From: Triticum aestivum | Taxonomy: Eukaryota; Streptophyta; Magnoliopsida; Poales; Poaceae | Assembly (NCBI RefSeq): GCF_018294505.1 | Contig: NC_057797.1 | Span: 119,913,116-119,977,115, forward strand | DNA: 64,000 nucleotides | Reading direction: 5' to 3' | Shown: one piece after another, positions 21,552-31,140 of the stretch | How the letters are laid out: each line of letters begins with the position of its first letter | Numbering within the stretch: the first letter of the stretch is position 1 | Program-made: the position numbers and the translations under genes | The notes under the pieces: model-generated | What the model was told of the DNA's origin: nothing | What the model saw: only the letters and a program-made list of their open reading frames with translations | The model's database searches: none

Positions 21552-21606
21552 TTGTTGCACTGCACAAAACACTTTTGTTTTAAGAGTGTTTTGTGCAGTT
21601 CAACCA
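21552..21606. repeat. Near-perfect hairpin, about 25-bp arms
   Basis: The arm at 21552-21576 and the arm at 21582-21606 are reverse complements with about three mismatches, centred on ACTGCACAAAACACT and its complement, with a loop of only a few bases. It lies within the gene-like remnant, near the acceptor at about 21516. It could be a tiny MITE or just an inverted duplication; a small-RNA precursor is possible but the arms are short for that. Confidence 0.7.
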
Positions 21607-23114
21607 AAATGTCACACCGATAATGTTGCTTGATTACTTGATCTTAGTGGAACTGCACAAGAGGAGATCTTACTTCCTATCCGTTAAGGCGAATTTGGTT
21701 CAGATCTTCTTCTTATGAGTTGTTTGAATTCCGCATCATGAGAGGTCAGTACTAGCCTTCTTTCACATGATTCTGCAGTGTGCATTCATATGTTGTGCTA
21801 CTTGTACGATAATGTTGCTTGATTTTAGTGAACTGCCCAAATGTAGACAAGACTTCCAATCTGTATGTGCACCATAATATCCCATTGAGGTGAGATAAGG
21901 ATATTTCACAACTGCTGGCCTGTATTTTGCCACATTCATCAAAAAATTAAGTTTAGTACTATATTTGTGCTCCCTAATTGACATGCCAAATCTTACATTG
22001 AAGGCGAAGCTTGTTTGTTATTGAACCAAGTGATGAAGGGGAAGAAAAAGGGGAATAAAAACAAAAATCAACTCCCGGTGCTGTAATGAAGCACCGGAAC
22101 TGTGATGACACAAGTAATGATATAGTTTTGCATCTTAATTTATTGCTATGGCTGGAATGAGCAATTGTTTTGCCATTGATTTGATGCCACTCTTAATGTA
22201 ATATATAATTATCTCTACTTGTGCAAATAGGGATCTTCTTTGAAGATACCATATATTTTAGTGGAACTACACAAGAAGATGTTGGAAACATTAAACTAAT
22301 CGAGGAGTATATAGTAAGCATGGCCACCACCGTAGATAGCAACAGATGGTTCCGGAGAATGGCTTCATCTGTATGCTCTACACAATAAGCCTCCTGACAA
22401 AGGTTGGTACTCGCCCACTGATTTCATCCATATGATTGAGCTTTGTCATCTCTATTGGTGTTGTGCTACTGTTTATATACTGTCATGAAAAAGTGGTATT
22501 GTCCTTGAGAAGTGCTTCATCTGTGTTGTTTTAAATATTTCCATTCCTTTTTTTCGAGCAAACAGTGATGCTAGCATTTAGTAGTCCTCTTGTCTTTGCA
22601 CAACAGGATCATCTTCCTCTGAAGAAGAATATGGAGTACGTGAAGTGACTAGTTCCAATTATGCTAGGATGAAGAAGCCCTGTCTATCTTATCATCAGAA
22701 GGAGCAGTTGAAGGATGGTTACATTACTCCCCACAAGACCAAACTAACTTCAGCTCAGAAGGACTGACAAAATCTCCATTTTTTGCTGTGACAAATGTCC
22801 GAACTGATGGCAAACCCTGCCCATTCCACAATTGTAGGCATTTGATATTTTGGAATGGGACAACCTTGTCAAATTTTGCTCATTGATTTTAGCAAGACAT
22901 GCGTTTGATATTTTCGAATGGGACGCCATTTGCTGTCAGCAGCGTTGATCAATTTTTTCTTTATTCTTTAGTTGTGAAGTAAATATTGCCTCTGACATGT
23001 GAGTCGCTGAGATGCATAATCATCGATTGTTTTGAATGTTCTCTATGAATTGCCAGGCCTGTGTGTTCGATTGCAATGTACAGAAACGCTAAAAAGCTGC
23101 TCAAACTCTTTGTA

Positions 23115-23241
23115 CTCCTTCTGTTCCTTTTTACTTTGCACATTGTGAAAGTGCATACTTTTTTTGTATAAGATTGGTCAAAGTAGAGATACTTTGACTG
23201 CAGACAAAACTTGTATGCAGACTAGAAAGGACCGGAGGGAG
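23115..23241. mobile_element. Stowaway MITE
   Basis: A 127-bp element flanked by TA (23113-23114 and 23242-23243) with left end CTCCTTCTGTTCC and right end GGACCGGAGGGAG. Subterminal sequences are complementary in part (TTTACTTTGCACATT; GTAGAGATACTTTGACTGC). It sits in what may be the 3' flank of the gene-like remnant. Confidence 0.75.
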
Positions 23242-23243
23242 TA

Positions 23244-23794
23244 CATGTGAAACTGCTGCAAACGAGGTGATCACCCTGGGAATAATGCTAGTACGTATTG
23301 TTTTGCATGTTCATCCAATGCTAGTGATACAGGAATTCAAACTAATCGAAATAAATTCATTCATACATGGTCGGATTTCATATAAACATGCCAGATTTCA
23401 TTACATTTCATACATTCTTCAACTAAAAAGGGGTGGGTTGGAGGTATAATTAATTAACCGAAGCTACCCACCCGTGTCCCGCTGAGCCGAACAGAAGCTT
23501 CAGTGACTTAACTGCAGGTGCAGTTGTGTAACTGACATGTGGACTGTTGGGCCCACGTGTCAGTCAGCCAAGTGCACCAGCAGTTAAGTAGAAGCAGCAT
23601 TATTCTCCAGCAGAACTCCCCGACTCCATGTCGCCGCCAAGAAGCTAACCGGTCGTCAATGGTCAACCCGCCTAGCTTGGCTTCAACAGGAGGGTAGCAG
23701 CGGTGGCCTTACTTGGACCCGAGCGGCGGCGACCTACCGTGTTCTACTCTTCCTCGTTTTCTGTGTGGCGCGACCTCGTTGGCAGCGGGGTGGG
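23244..23794. other. Intergenic DNA, no gene seen
   Basis: AT-rich at first, then rising GC from about 23600 toward the tandem array at 23795. Open plus-strand frames from 23703 are driven by GC-rich repeats and show no domain, so I do not annotate them. Confidence 0.4.
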
Positions 23795-24007
23795 GCCTCG
23801 GCGGAGCCGGCGATGTCCTCTGTCTCGTTGCCGGCGGGCGGTGCCTCAGCGGAGCGGTGGAAATCCTCCCCTGCGTTGCCAGCAGGGTGGGGCCTCGACT
23901 GATCCGGCAATGTCCTCTGCCTCATTGTTGGTGGGGCGGGGCCTCGGCGGAGCCCGTGGTGTCCTCTACCTCGTTGTTGGCGCCGCGGGGCCTCCGCGGA
24001 GCAGGGC
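23795..24007. repeat. GC-rich tandem repeat, 49-bp unit
   Basis: About four copies of a 48-49-bp unit starting GCCTCGGCGGAGC with internal TCGTTGCC begin at 23795, 23843, 23892 and 23941, with partial copies at each edge. Because 49 is not a multiple of three, no frame keeps the same peptide through the copies, which argues against coding function here. It adjoins the end of the minus-strand pseudogene at 24034. Confidence 0.8.
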
Positions 24008-24033
24008 CTCGTCGATGCCAGCAGAGCAGGGAC

Positions 24034-24564
24034 TCAGTCGGAGCCGACATTATCCTCTGCCTCGTCCTCGGTCTCGCCAAACAGCGCCTCGCCCGCTTCA
24101 TCGCCCTCTTTGCTAGTCTTTTTGTAGACGGCCGCAGCCTCCGCCACCTGCATGCGGTACCGCCAGCGCTCGAGGCGGCCCTTGCGGGCGGAGCGGTATG
24201 AGTCGAGCAGCGCCTCCTGCTCCACCCGCTCTGCGGTGATCTGCTCCTCCGCCTGCAGGTGCTCCTGGAGGAGATGGTGGTTGTAGGCGGCGTCGGCCTG
24301 CGCCTCCCGGAACTGCTCCTAATGCATCTGCCTCACACTATCCATATATTGGGCACGGGCCTCGCCGATGGTCATGGTGCAATGCACCGGCGAGGATGGC
24401 GTAGAGGAGGGAGTTTGCGCCGGATCATCAACTACCATGTTCTCCATTGGGATGTCATCGTCCTCCGGCTGCCTGCCAGCCAGCCGGTCGGCAGCAATGG
24501 CTGCCATCTCCTTGTGGTCCGTCGTTCGCCCGTCCCAGAGAGCGCTGGAGCGCGAGGAAGCCAT
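24034..24564 (-). pseudogene. Small minus-strand gene remnant with one in-frame stop
   Basis: An ATG at 24562-24564 opens a frame of 177 codons to the stop at 24034-24036, broken only by TAG at 24319-24321 (codon 82). Both halves are in the same frame and similar in composition. The first half is Asp/Pro-rich with an M-A-S-S-R start; the second is a Glu/Ala/Arg-rich helix likely to form a coiled coil (about 24225-24310), then an acidic tail. A TATA box reading CTATATAAAC on this strand lies at 24637-24646, 73 bp upstream. I do not recognise a family; similar charged hypothetical proteins occur in grass genomes. A Gln codon (CAG) changed to TAG would explain the break. Confidence 0.5.
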
Positions 24565-24636
24565 GGTGGGCAGTAGTGGTGTGGACAGGAGAAAGGGAAT
24601 GGATGTGGATGACTGCGGCTATGGCCGGCGCAGCAG

Positions 24637-24646
24637 TTTATATAGC
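24637..24646 (-). promoter_or_regulatory. TATA box for the minus-strand remnant
   Basis: On the minus strand CTATATAAAC lies 73 bp upstream of the ATG at 24564, in a GC-rich background, which makes the match stand out. The position suits a short 5' leader. Confidence 0.5.
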
Positions 24647-24910
24647 AATGGTGGGCGGGCGGAGGGACGGACGTGTGGCGCCGAAGTAGCCGTCTCGGCA
24701 ACCGCGTATCATTAATGTGGGCGGCAGATGGATGGACGGACGACACTTGTGTCATTTGAAGGCGGAGCAATCGCCTGCACCGGGAAGCGGGGCGGGCGGC
24801 GCTGACTGTTTTAGGTGGAAAGCGCGCGCGGGCGAGGAGATGACTTTACTTGGAGAGGATGACAATGGGGACCCACCAGGTCCATAGCCTCACGTATGCA
24901 AGTGCCTCCT

Positions 24911-24944
<34 letters not shown>

Positions 24945-24945
24945 A
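24911..24945. repeat. (AT)n microsatellite
   Basis: An almost pure TA dinucleotide run of about 30 bp. Likely length-variable. Confidence 0.95.
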
Positions 24946-24953
24946 AAACTATA

Positions 24954-25010
24954 CTCCCTCTGTCTAGGTGAATAAGTCGTATTAGAAGGTGCATCACGAC
25001 CTAGGTGCAA
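24954..25010. mobile_element. Stowaway MITE, left-end fragment
   Basis: It starts CTCCCTCTGTCTAGGTGAATAAG after TA and continues with TATTAGAAGGTGCATCACGACC, the same family as the right-end fragment at 19481-19536 in opposite orientation. No right terminus is found. Confidence 0.65.
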
Positions 25011-25489
25011 GCAGATTGGTGGAAAAGAATAATATTTCTCTCTTCTAAACACAACATTTAATCACAGCAGTTAAGAGGATGCCTTATTAGCTACCCATGC
25101 AGGCCATCGTAATTCATAGCATGCAAAGCGCTGTTATTTCTTGCGTAATAACCGCATGGACGTGCTGCATGCATTGGTCCTTGCCCGAGCAAAAAAAAGG
25201 GAGGAAAGGGGTTTCCACGGGAGACAACGAGGCAGAGGTGGATGCGCTCGCTGGAGTAATTTATTTTGCTTCCCCCTAGTTTCCTGACATCACGGTCCCA
25301 CACCATTGTCAACCTATGTAGTAGTCAATAAACGAGAGAATTGCACAAGAAGCGGCCGACAGCTGGGACCAAGCAGCTCGAGCAGTATTTGTGTTTTTGA
25401 GGTGTGAACACTGCAGAGTTTTTCGATGTTTAGCCCAGATATTAATTTTTCTCCTCTGAACAACAACGAAAACATCGCTGCAGGTATTA
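25011..25489. other. Unassigned DNA before the CACTA repeats
   Basis: Non-coding sequence without recognised elements. It may still belong to the CACTA element, whose left end I could not find. Confidence 0.35.
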
Positions 25490-26312
25490 ACTGGGCGGGT
25501 TGTGGCCCGTCTAGCCCAGGCCAGATATCCAGCCTAGATATTAATTTTTTTCAAACTGAAAATGGCTAGCCCAGCTATACTTTTTTTAGGAATACCCAGG
25601 CAAGGTCAAGTTGTTATTCTCCGCCCCGCTGGGCTGCAAATCTTTCCTAGGAGGGACGCATTAGTCTTAACAAGAAAATGGGCTTTAAGAAATAATAAAT
25701 GGGATGTAATTATAAAAACTGGGCAGTAACTATAAAAATGCACCAAACACATGATTACTTTATAAAATATTATTTTTCGATATTGAAAATTTTAATTTCA
25801 TTAATTGTTGCGAGCGCAATGTTTCATTGGATTTTTAGGTAATATAAATTTATATTGAAATTATATTTAATCTGACTAGAAATTTCGGGATAAAAATATT
25901 TCGGATCCCATCAAAATGTGGGAAATTTTATTGAATTCTGTTTTGAACGGTTGGTTGAAATGGGCTGTACTTTTAAAAAACTGTAAATGGCCTGTAGTAA
26001 ATTCCATTAGAATTCAAAAATGGGCTACACATTCTTACAAATCTCAAATTGGCTATAAGTTCTCTGCCACACACTTCTGGCATTTCTAAGTTGACGCGTC
26101 CCCTAAAAAACAGAGTTGACGCGTATGCAAGGCTTTGTCAACTTATAGTCAACACACGGTTCTAGCAGCAGTGGCCGTCGCATGTCCATCCAACGGATGC
26201 CGTGCTTCTTCTTCAATCTCGGATATTCTAGCTTCAGCCACCCAAAAAATGATTCCTCCCCCTGACATCTGGGGCGCACCATTTCGGAAGCTGATATGTG
26301 GGCCTACTAAGT

Positions 26313-28440
26313 TGACGTACCAAGGGCTTTGTCAACTTAGCCAATATAAATGATTCTAGCTGCAGTGACCGTATGATGTCCATCCAACGGCTGTAGTGCT
26401 TCTTCAACCTCTGGTCTTCTTGCTCCAGCCGCCCAAAGCAGCGTTGGTCGTGCCGCCTGCTCCTGCCTCCCGTGGCCGGTTGTGCTGCCGTGGAGGCCTC
26501 ACCGGCCCCTACTATTCCCACCGCTAGCCAGGCCTTGCGGCGACGGCAGCCTCACACCGCAGCCGAACGAGTGAACCGTCATACTCCTCTCCACATGGGC
26601 ATCCACTACCGCGTCTTCACCGGCTCCACGTCGTCCCCTTCCTAGGCCTCATCGTCGTCCACCGCCCTGGTGCTCTCGGCGCGGCGTGGTCAACGTGGTC
26701 AAGGAACGACTTCCATCGGACTTGGACTGTACGTGGAGAGGCTGACAGCTGGGTCCATGGCGGCAGCAAGGAAATGCCTCCTTATTACGCGGAAAATAAT
26801 GATTCCTCCACCTGACAGCAGGGACCCACCAGACGGGCCACCAGTATTTTGTGAAAAAAATCATTTCCCCCTGACTGCTGGGACCCACCGGACGGGCCAC
26901 CATATTTCGCGAAAAAAACGTTCCCCCCGCTGTCAGCTCGAACCCACCGGAAGTGCCTCCTTATTACGCACAAAAAAATGAATACTCCCCTGGCTAGCTG
27001 GGACCCACCTTGCTGGGAGGCTGACTTGTGGGTCTACTAAGTTGACAGTGACAAAGGGCTTTGTCAACTTAGTCAATATGAACGATTCTAGCTCCAGTGA
27101 CCGTACGATGTCCATCCAATGGCCGTAGTGCTTCTTCAACCTCTGGTCTTCTTGCTCTAGCCGCCCAAAGCAGCGCCGGTCGTGTCGCATGCTCCTGCCT
27201 CCCGTGGCCGGCTGTGCTGCCGCAGAGGCCTCACCGCCCCCTACTATTCCCACCGCGGGCCAGGCCCTGCGGCGACGGCAGCCTCACACCACAGCCGAAC
27301 CAGTGAACCCTCGTAGTCCTCTCCGCGCGGGCTTCCACTGCCGCGTCGTCCCCTTCCTAGGCCTCGCCGTCGTCCACCGCCGTGGTGCTCTCTGCGCGGC
27401 GTGGTCAACGTGGTCAAGGAACGACTTCCATCGGAAGAGTACTGTACATGGAGAGGCTGACAGCTGGGTCCACGTCCACAGCCCAGTTTTTTTGTGATTT
27501 GCCAAGTAAGTCGCTTTGTCAGGCCTGTTGGGCTGCAAATCTTTCAAGACAAGGAGAGCTTTCATTCGGCTGGCCGAGAAAATGGCCCATCAGTAATGAG
27601 AAATGGGTTGTACATTTTTAAAACACATCAAACCGGCAATTAGTTTCAAATATTTTTTTTATTTCAAGATTTTAAATTACATTAATTTTTATGCGTGGAG
27701 AAGTTGTTGGATTTTATATTGATATACATTTAATTTTAAAATCAGTTTGAATGTGAGTCGAAATTTCGGGATTAAAAACAGTTCGGACCGCACCGAAATA
27801 TGCAAAATTTCGTATAATTTTTTAACCGTTGCCACAATATGGGTTGTAATGCTAACAAAAAGAATATGGGCTCCAAAAAACCTTAAGAATTAGCAAATGG
27901 GCTGTAAATTATTAGAAATAATGGCAGATGGGTTGTATGCTGTTTTCCACAGATTTGAGGCTTTCCTAAAAAAGGTTGACGCACAAGCACTGACTGTTGG
28001 ATGTCCATCCAACGATCGTCGTGCTTCTTCAATCTCTGCTCTTCCTGCTCTAGCCACTCAAACAAGTGCAGGTGGGACTGGTGCTCCCTCCTCCTCGCGA
28101 CCGGCTGTGCTGCCGCGCAGACCTCACCGCCCGACCGTACTCCCATCACTGGCCTAGCCATCCCTCTACTCACCCACACCTGTTGTTATTCTCCGGCGAT
28201 GGTAGACGAACCAGTAAACCCTCGTATAGTCATACTCCCCTCCGCGTGGGAAACAACTGCCGAGTCTTCCCTGCCTCCGTGTCGTCCCCTTCCTAGGCCT
28301 CGCCGTCGTCCACCGCCCTGGTGCTCTTGGTGCGGCGTGGTCAACATGGTCAAGGAACGACTTCCATTGGACATGGAATGTATGTGGAGAGGCTGACAGC
28401 TGGGTCGACGGCCGCAGCAAGGAAGTGCCTCCGTATTACG
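26313..28440. repeat. Three large internal repeats of the CACTA element
   Basis: A block of about 450 bp, from the GTTGAC...GTCCATCCAACGG region to CAAGGAACGACTTCCAT and the following GGAGAGGCTGACAGCTGGGTC, occurs at about 26313-26780, 27035-27480 and 27975-28440. An AT-rich spacer before it (25630-26090) also recurs (27530-27970), giving a higher-order period near 1.9 kb. Copies are diverged, with many indels. Short frames in the repeats differ between copies, so coding function is unlikely. Confidence 0.75.
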
Positions 28441-29139
28441 CGGAAAATAATGATTCCTCCACCTGACAGCTGGGACCCACCAGACAGGCCACTGTATTTC
28501 GCAAAAAAAACATTTCCCCCTGACTGCTGGGACCCACCAGCTACATCTTCGCACGCAAGGAAGTGCGTCCGGGCAAAAAAAAATGATTCGCCCCCTGACT
28601 GCTGGGACCCACCAGCTACATCTTTGCAGGCAAGGAAGTGCCTGACAGTCAGGACCCACCTGGTCGAAGCATACGTAGAGTTGTCATTCTGGTCGCGAAC
28701 GTGTACGTACATACTGGTCGATGTAGAGGCGTGCACGTGTCGTAGTAGAGGCGCGCACGTGTCGTAGTAGAGGCGCGCACGTAGCATGTACACGTACGTA
28801 CAACGGCCATGGTGCAAGAAAGAAATACGGCCACGTATGTGTACATACGGGCGGGGTCTCGAACGCCTACTCGCGCATACGTACGGCCAGGGCTCGTGTA
28901 CATGGCTGGGTCGGAACGGAGAAACAACGTCGTCGTCGTGTTCATGGGGAGGCAACGGAACGCGTCGTGTTCATGGGGAGGCAACGGAACGCGTGGGAGC
29001 CAACCGGCTGGGTCGAAATGGAATGTGTGGTCATGTTCATCGGGAGGGCTTGGACAGAACAAGCGATGGAAACGAGGCCTGGCGTACCGCAAAACAGAGG
29101 AAACGGCCTTGTGTTCGACCGGCCATGTTCGGAACGAGG

Positions 29140-29770
29140 TCCTGTTCATCGGGAGGGGTTTGGCGTACCGGAAAATGGAGGAAACGGACCTCCTACGGTC
29201 AAAACGGGGGTCCTGTTGATCGGGAGGGGTGTGGCGTACAGCAAAACGGACAAAACGGACTTGTGTTGGAGCGCTACGGTCGAAACAGGGGTCTTGTTCA
29301 TCGGGAGGGTTGTGGCGTACCGCAAAACGGGACTCCACGGGATATTGTTCATCTCCACCGTCGACCCCCTCCAGCCTCCACGAGCTACTGTTCATCCGCC
29401 GTCGACCTCCTCCAGCCTCCACCTGTGACTGTTCATCCACGGGCTCATGTTCATCCAGCCTCCACCGCGCGCTACTCCACCGGCTACTATTCAACAAGCC
29501 CTCTCCACGGGCTCTTGTTCAACCACCCCTCCACGGGCTATTGTTCATCCTGCCCTCCACCATCTACTGTTCATCCTGCCCTCCATGGGGTGGTCCTGTT
29601 CATCCAGCATTCCACGGGGTCCTGTTCATCCAGCCCCAACCGGCTCGATCGATCGGGGTCCTGTTCATCCAGAGGCAACACCATGGGGTCCTATTCATCC
29701 ACCCCCACCGGGAACTGTTCATCCAACCCCCCCCCCCCCAACACTCACTGTTCATCCAGAGGCAGCATCG
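29140..29770 (+). repeat. Subterminal CTGTTCATCC repeats
   Basis: The motif CTGTTCATCC or a close variant occurs more than a dozen times at spacings of roughly 20-60 bp, with CTCCACGGG between many copies. Arrays of short subterminal motifs are where CACTA transposases bind. They give rise to long but meaningless open frames on both strands. Confidence 0.7.
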
Positions 29771-30230
29771 ATCGGCTTCAGTTAGCAGCAGTAGCGAAGG
29801 AATCGCTCGATCGGGTTCAGTTAACAGCCATCGATAGATCGCTCGGCTTCAGTAACGCGTGGCCTGCAGTGCAATCGCTCGGATTCAGTTAGAGCCCAAT
29901 GCCTCGCTCAGGTTCAGTTAGAGCCAATGCCTCGCACACACGCGCGTACGTATACGAGAGAAATGCGCATCGCTCGACCCCGACCTCCCACCGTAACCAG
30001 GAACTCCCCGAAATTTTCCTCGCCCTCGCTTCTACCACGGTTCTTTCTGTCATGGACGGCCCAAAGAATGTCATGCAGCTGCGTCTCCGGCCCGCCCAGG
30101 ATGAAAAGCCCATTTTCTGTCATGATTTTTTGTCATAGAAGTAGGAGCCCACCACATCTATGATGATACCGGGTTTTGTCACAATTATCGTCATAGAAGT
30201 GTCATATGTATGATAGGAAAAAAATTCGTT

Positions 30231-30269
30231 CGGCCCAAAATGTCATGGATGTGTCTTTTTTTTATAGTG
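30231..30269. repeat. CACTA terminal and subterminal sequence
   Basis: CGGCCCAAAATGTCATGG then GTGTC, a T run and ATAGTG. The final ATAGTG is the complement of the CACTAT terminus. The host Athila sequence resumes at 30270 in the middle of an integrase codon series, which fixes the edge. Confidence 0.75.
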
Positions 30270-31140
30270 AATGGTTCAATATCAAGTGAATAATTCATAT
30301 GCATTTCTTGACGTCTACTAATATTACCAATTCTTTGACATTCATCACAAGACAAGACAAACTTACGGGCATCCTTGAAGAGAGTAGGCCAATAAAAACC
30401 GGATTGTAATACCTTGTGTGCAGTTCTATCTCCAGCATGGTGTCCTCCATAAGCCTCGGAGTGACACTTGCGTAGGATCTGTTCCTGTTCAGGCTCAGGC
30501 ACACAATGTCTAATAACACCATCTACTCCTTCTTTATAAAGATGTGGGTCATCCCAAAAGTAATGTCTCAAATCATAGAAGAACTTTTTCTTTTGCTGGT
30601 ATGTGAAACTGGGTGGTATAAATTTAGCAACAATATAATTAGCATAATCAGCATACCATGGAGCAGTGTGAGAAGCATTTATGACATTTTATTGTTCATG
30701 AGGAAAGCTATCATCAATAGGTAGTGGGTCATCAAAAACATTCTCTAGCCTAGACAAATTGTCTGCAACGGGGTTCTCAGCTCCCTTTCTATCAATAATA
30801 TGCAAATCAAATTCTTGTAGCAAGGGAACCCACCTAATAAGTATAGGTTTAGCATCTTACTTTTCCATAAGATATTTAATAGCAGCATGATTCGTGTGAA
30901 TAATTACTTTAGAATCAACAATATAAGGTCTGAACTTATCACAAGCAAATACAACTGCTAAGAATTCTTTTTCAGTAGTTGCATAATTTCTCTGAGCATT
31001 GTCTAGAGTTTTGCTAGCATATTGAATAACATTTAATTTGTTATCAACTCTTTGCCCTAGAACAGCACCTACAGCATAATCACTAGCATCACACATAATT
31101 TCAAAGGGTAAATTCCAATCAGGTGGTTGAACAATAGGTG
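30270..31140 (-). pseudogene. Athila-lineage gypsy pol fragment: RNase H and integrase N terminus
   Basis: Read on the minus strand from 31140, an RNase H region (P-P-D-W-N-L-P-F-E then M-C-D-A-S-D at 31096) leads into the H2C2 zinc-binding part of integrase (H-S-E-A-Y-G-G-H-H, and C-D-E-C-Q-R-I-G-N near 30330). The G-N-I-S-R-R motif is typical of Athila. The frame has TAA stops at 30857 and near 30690. A T-N-H triplet stands where T-D-H is usual in RNase H. It stops within the integrase because the CACTA element is inserted there, and begins abruptly at about 31140 because a pol-less element replaces the upstream part. It is non-functional. Confidence 0.85.

Larger units (their letters stand above)
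20131..22767 (+). pseudogene. Gene-like remnant with exon signals, possibly plant B3/REM-related
   Basis: The presumed first exon (20131 to about 20458) ends CCTTAAG/GTATAA. Later pieces begin after good acceptors: TGTAAACAG at about 21516, GTGCAAATAG at about 22231 and GCACAACAG at about 22606. The last piece (22607-22767) encodes a hydrophilic peptide with S-S-S-E-E-E-Y-G-V-R and T-P-H-K-T-K-L-T-S-A-Q-K before TGA. I recall similar linker sequence in grass B3-domain (REM) proteins, but no B3 domain is present, so this is weak. Pieces with D-[FL]-S-G-T-[AT]-Q-E recur at about 21645 and 22255. A Tourist MITE and tandem repeats lie in the presumed first intron. No continuous coding sequence can be assembled, so it is called a remnant of unknown function. 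Confidence 0.35.
25490..30269. mobile_element. CACTA (En/Spm) element, right portion
   Basis: The right end reads TTTTTTATAGTG at 30258-30269, which on the other strand is the CACTATAAAA type terminus. It is preceded by subterminal GTCATAGAAGT units (30134, 30190) and TGTCATGGATGTGTC, as in common Triticeae CACTAs. The body has large internal repeats (26313-28440), G/C-rich GGGACCCACC motifs and subterminal tandem repeats. The element lies inside Athila integrase sequence; AAT at 30270-30272 would be the 3-bp target duplication. No transposase (TNP2-type) frame and no left terminus are seen, so this is non-autonomous, truncated or longer than the window. The left limit given is where recognisable internal repeats begin. 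Confidence 0.7.

Noticed and set aside
23703..24201. Two overlapping plus-strand frames of 137 and 162 codons
   Set aside because: They follow the 49-bp GC-rich tandem repeat, and the frame changes with each unit; the minus-strand remnant is the better explanation for 24034-24564.
26313..28660. CRISPR-like or other array from regular repeats
   Set aside because: The repeats are hundreds of bases long, diverged and inside a CACTA element; there are no short identical repeats with unique spacers.
28786..29892. A 368-codon plus-strand open frame
   Set aside because: It runs through CACTA subterminal repeats (CTGTTCATCC); the peptide is a set of short repeats and the other frames and strand are also open.
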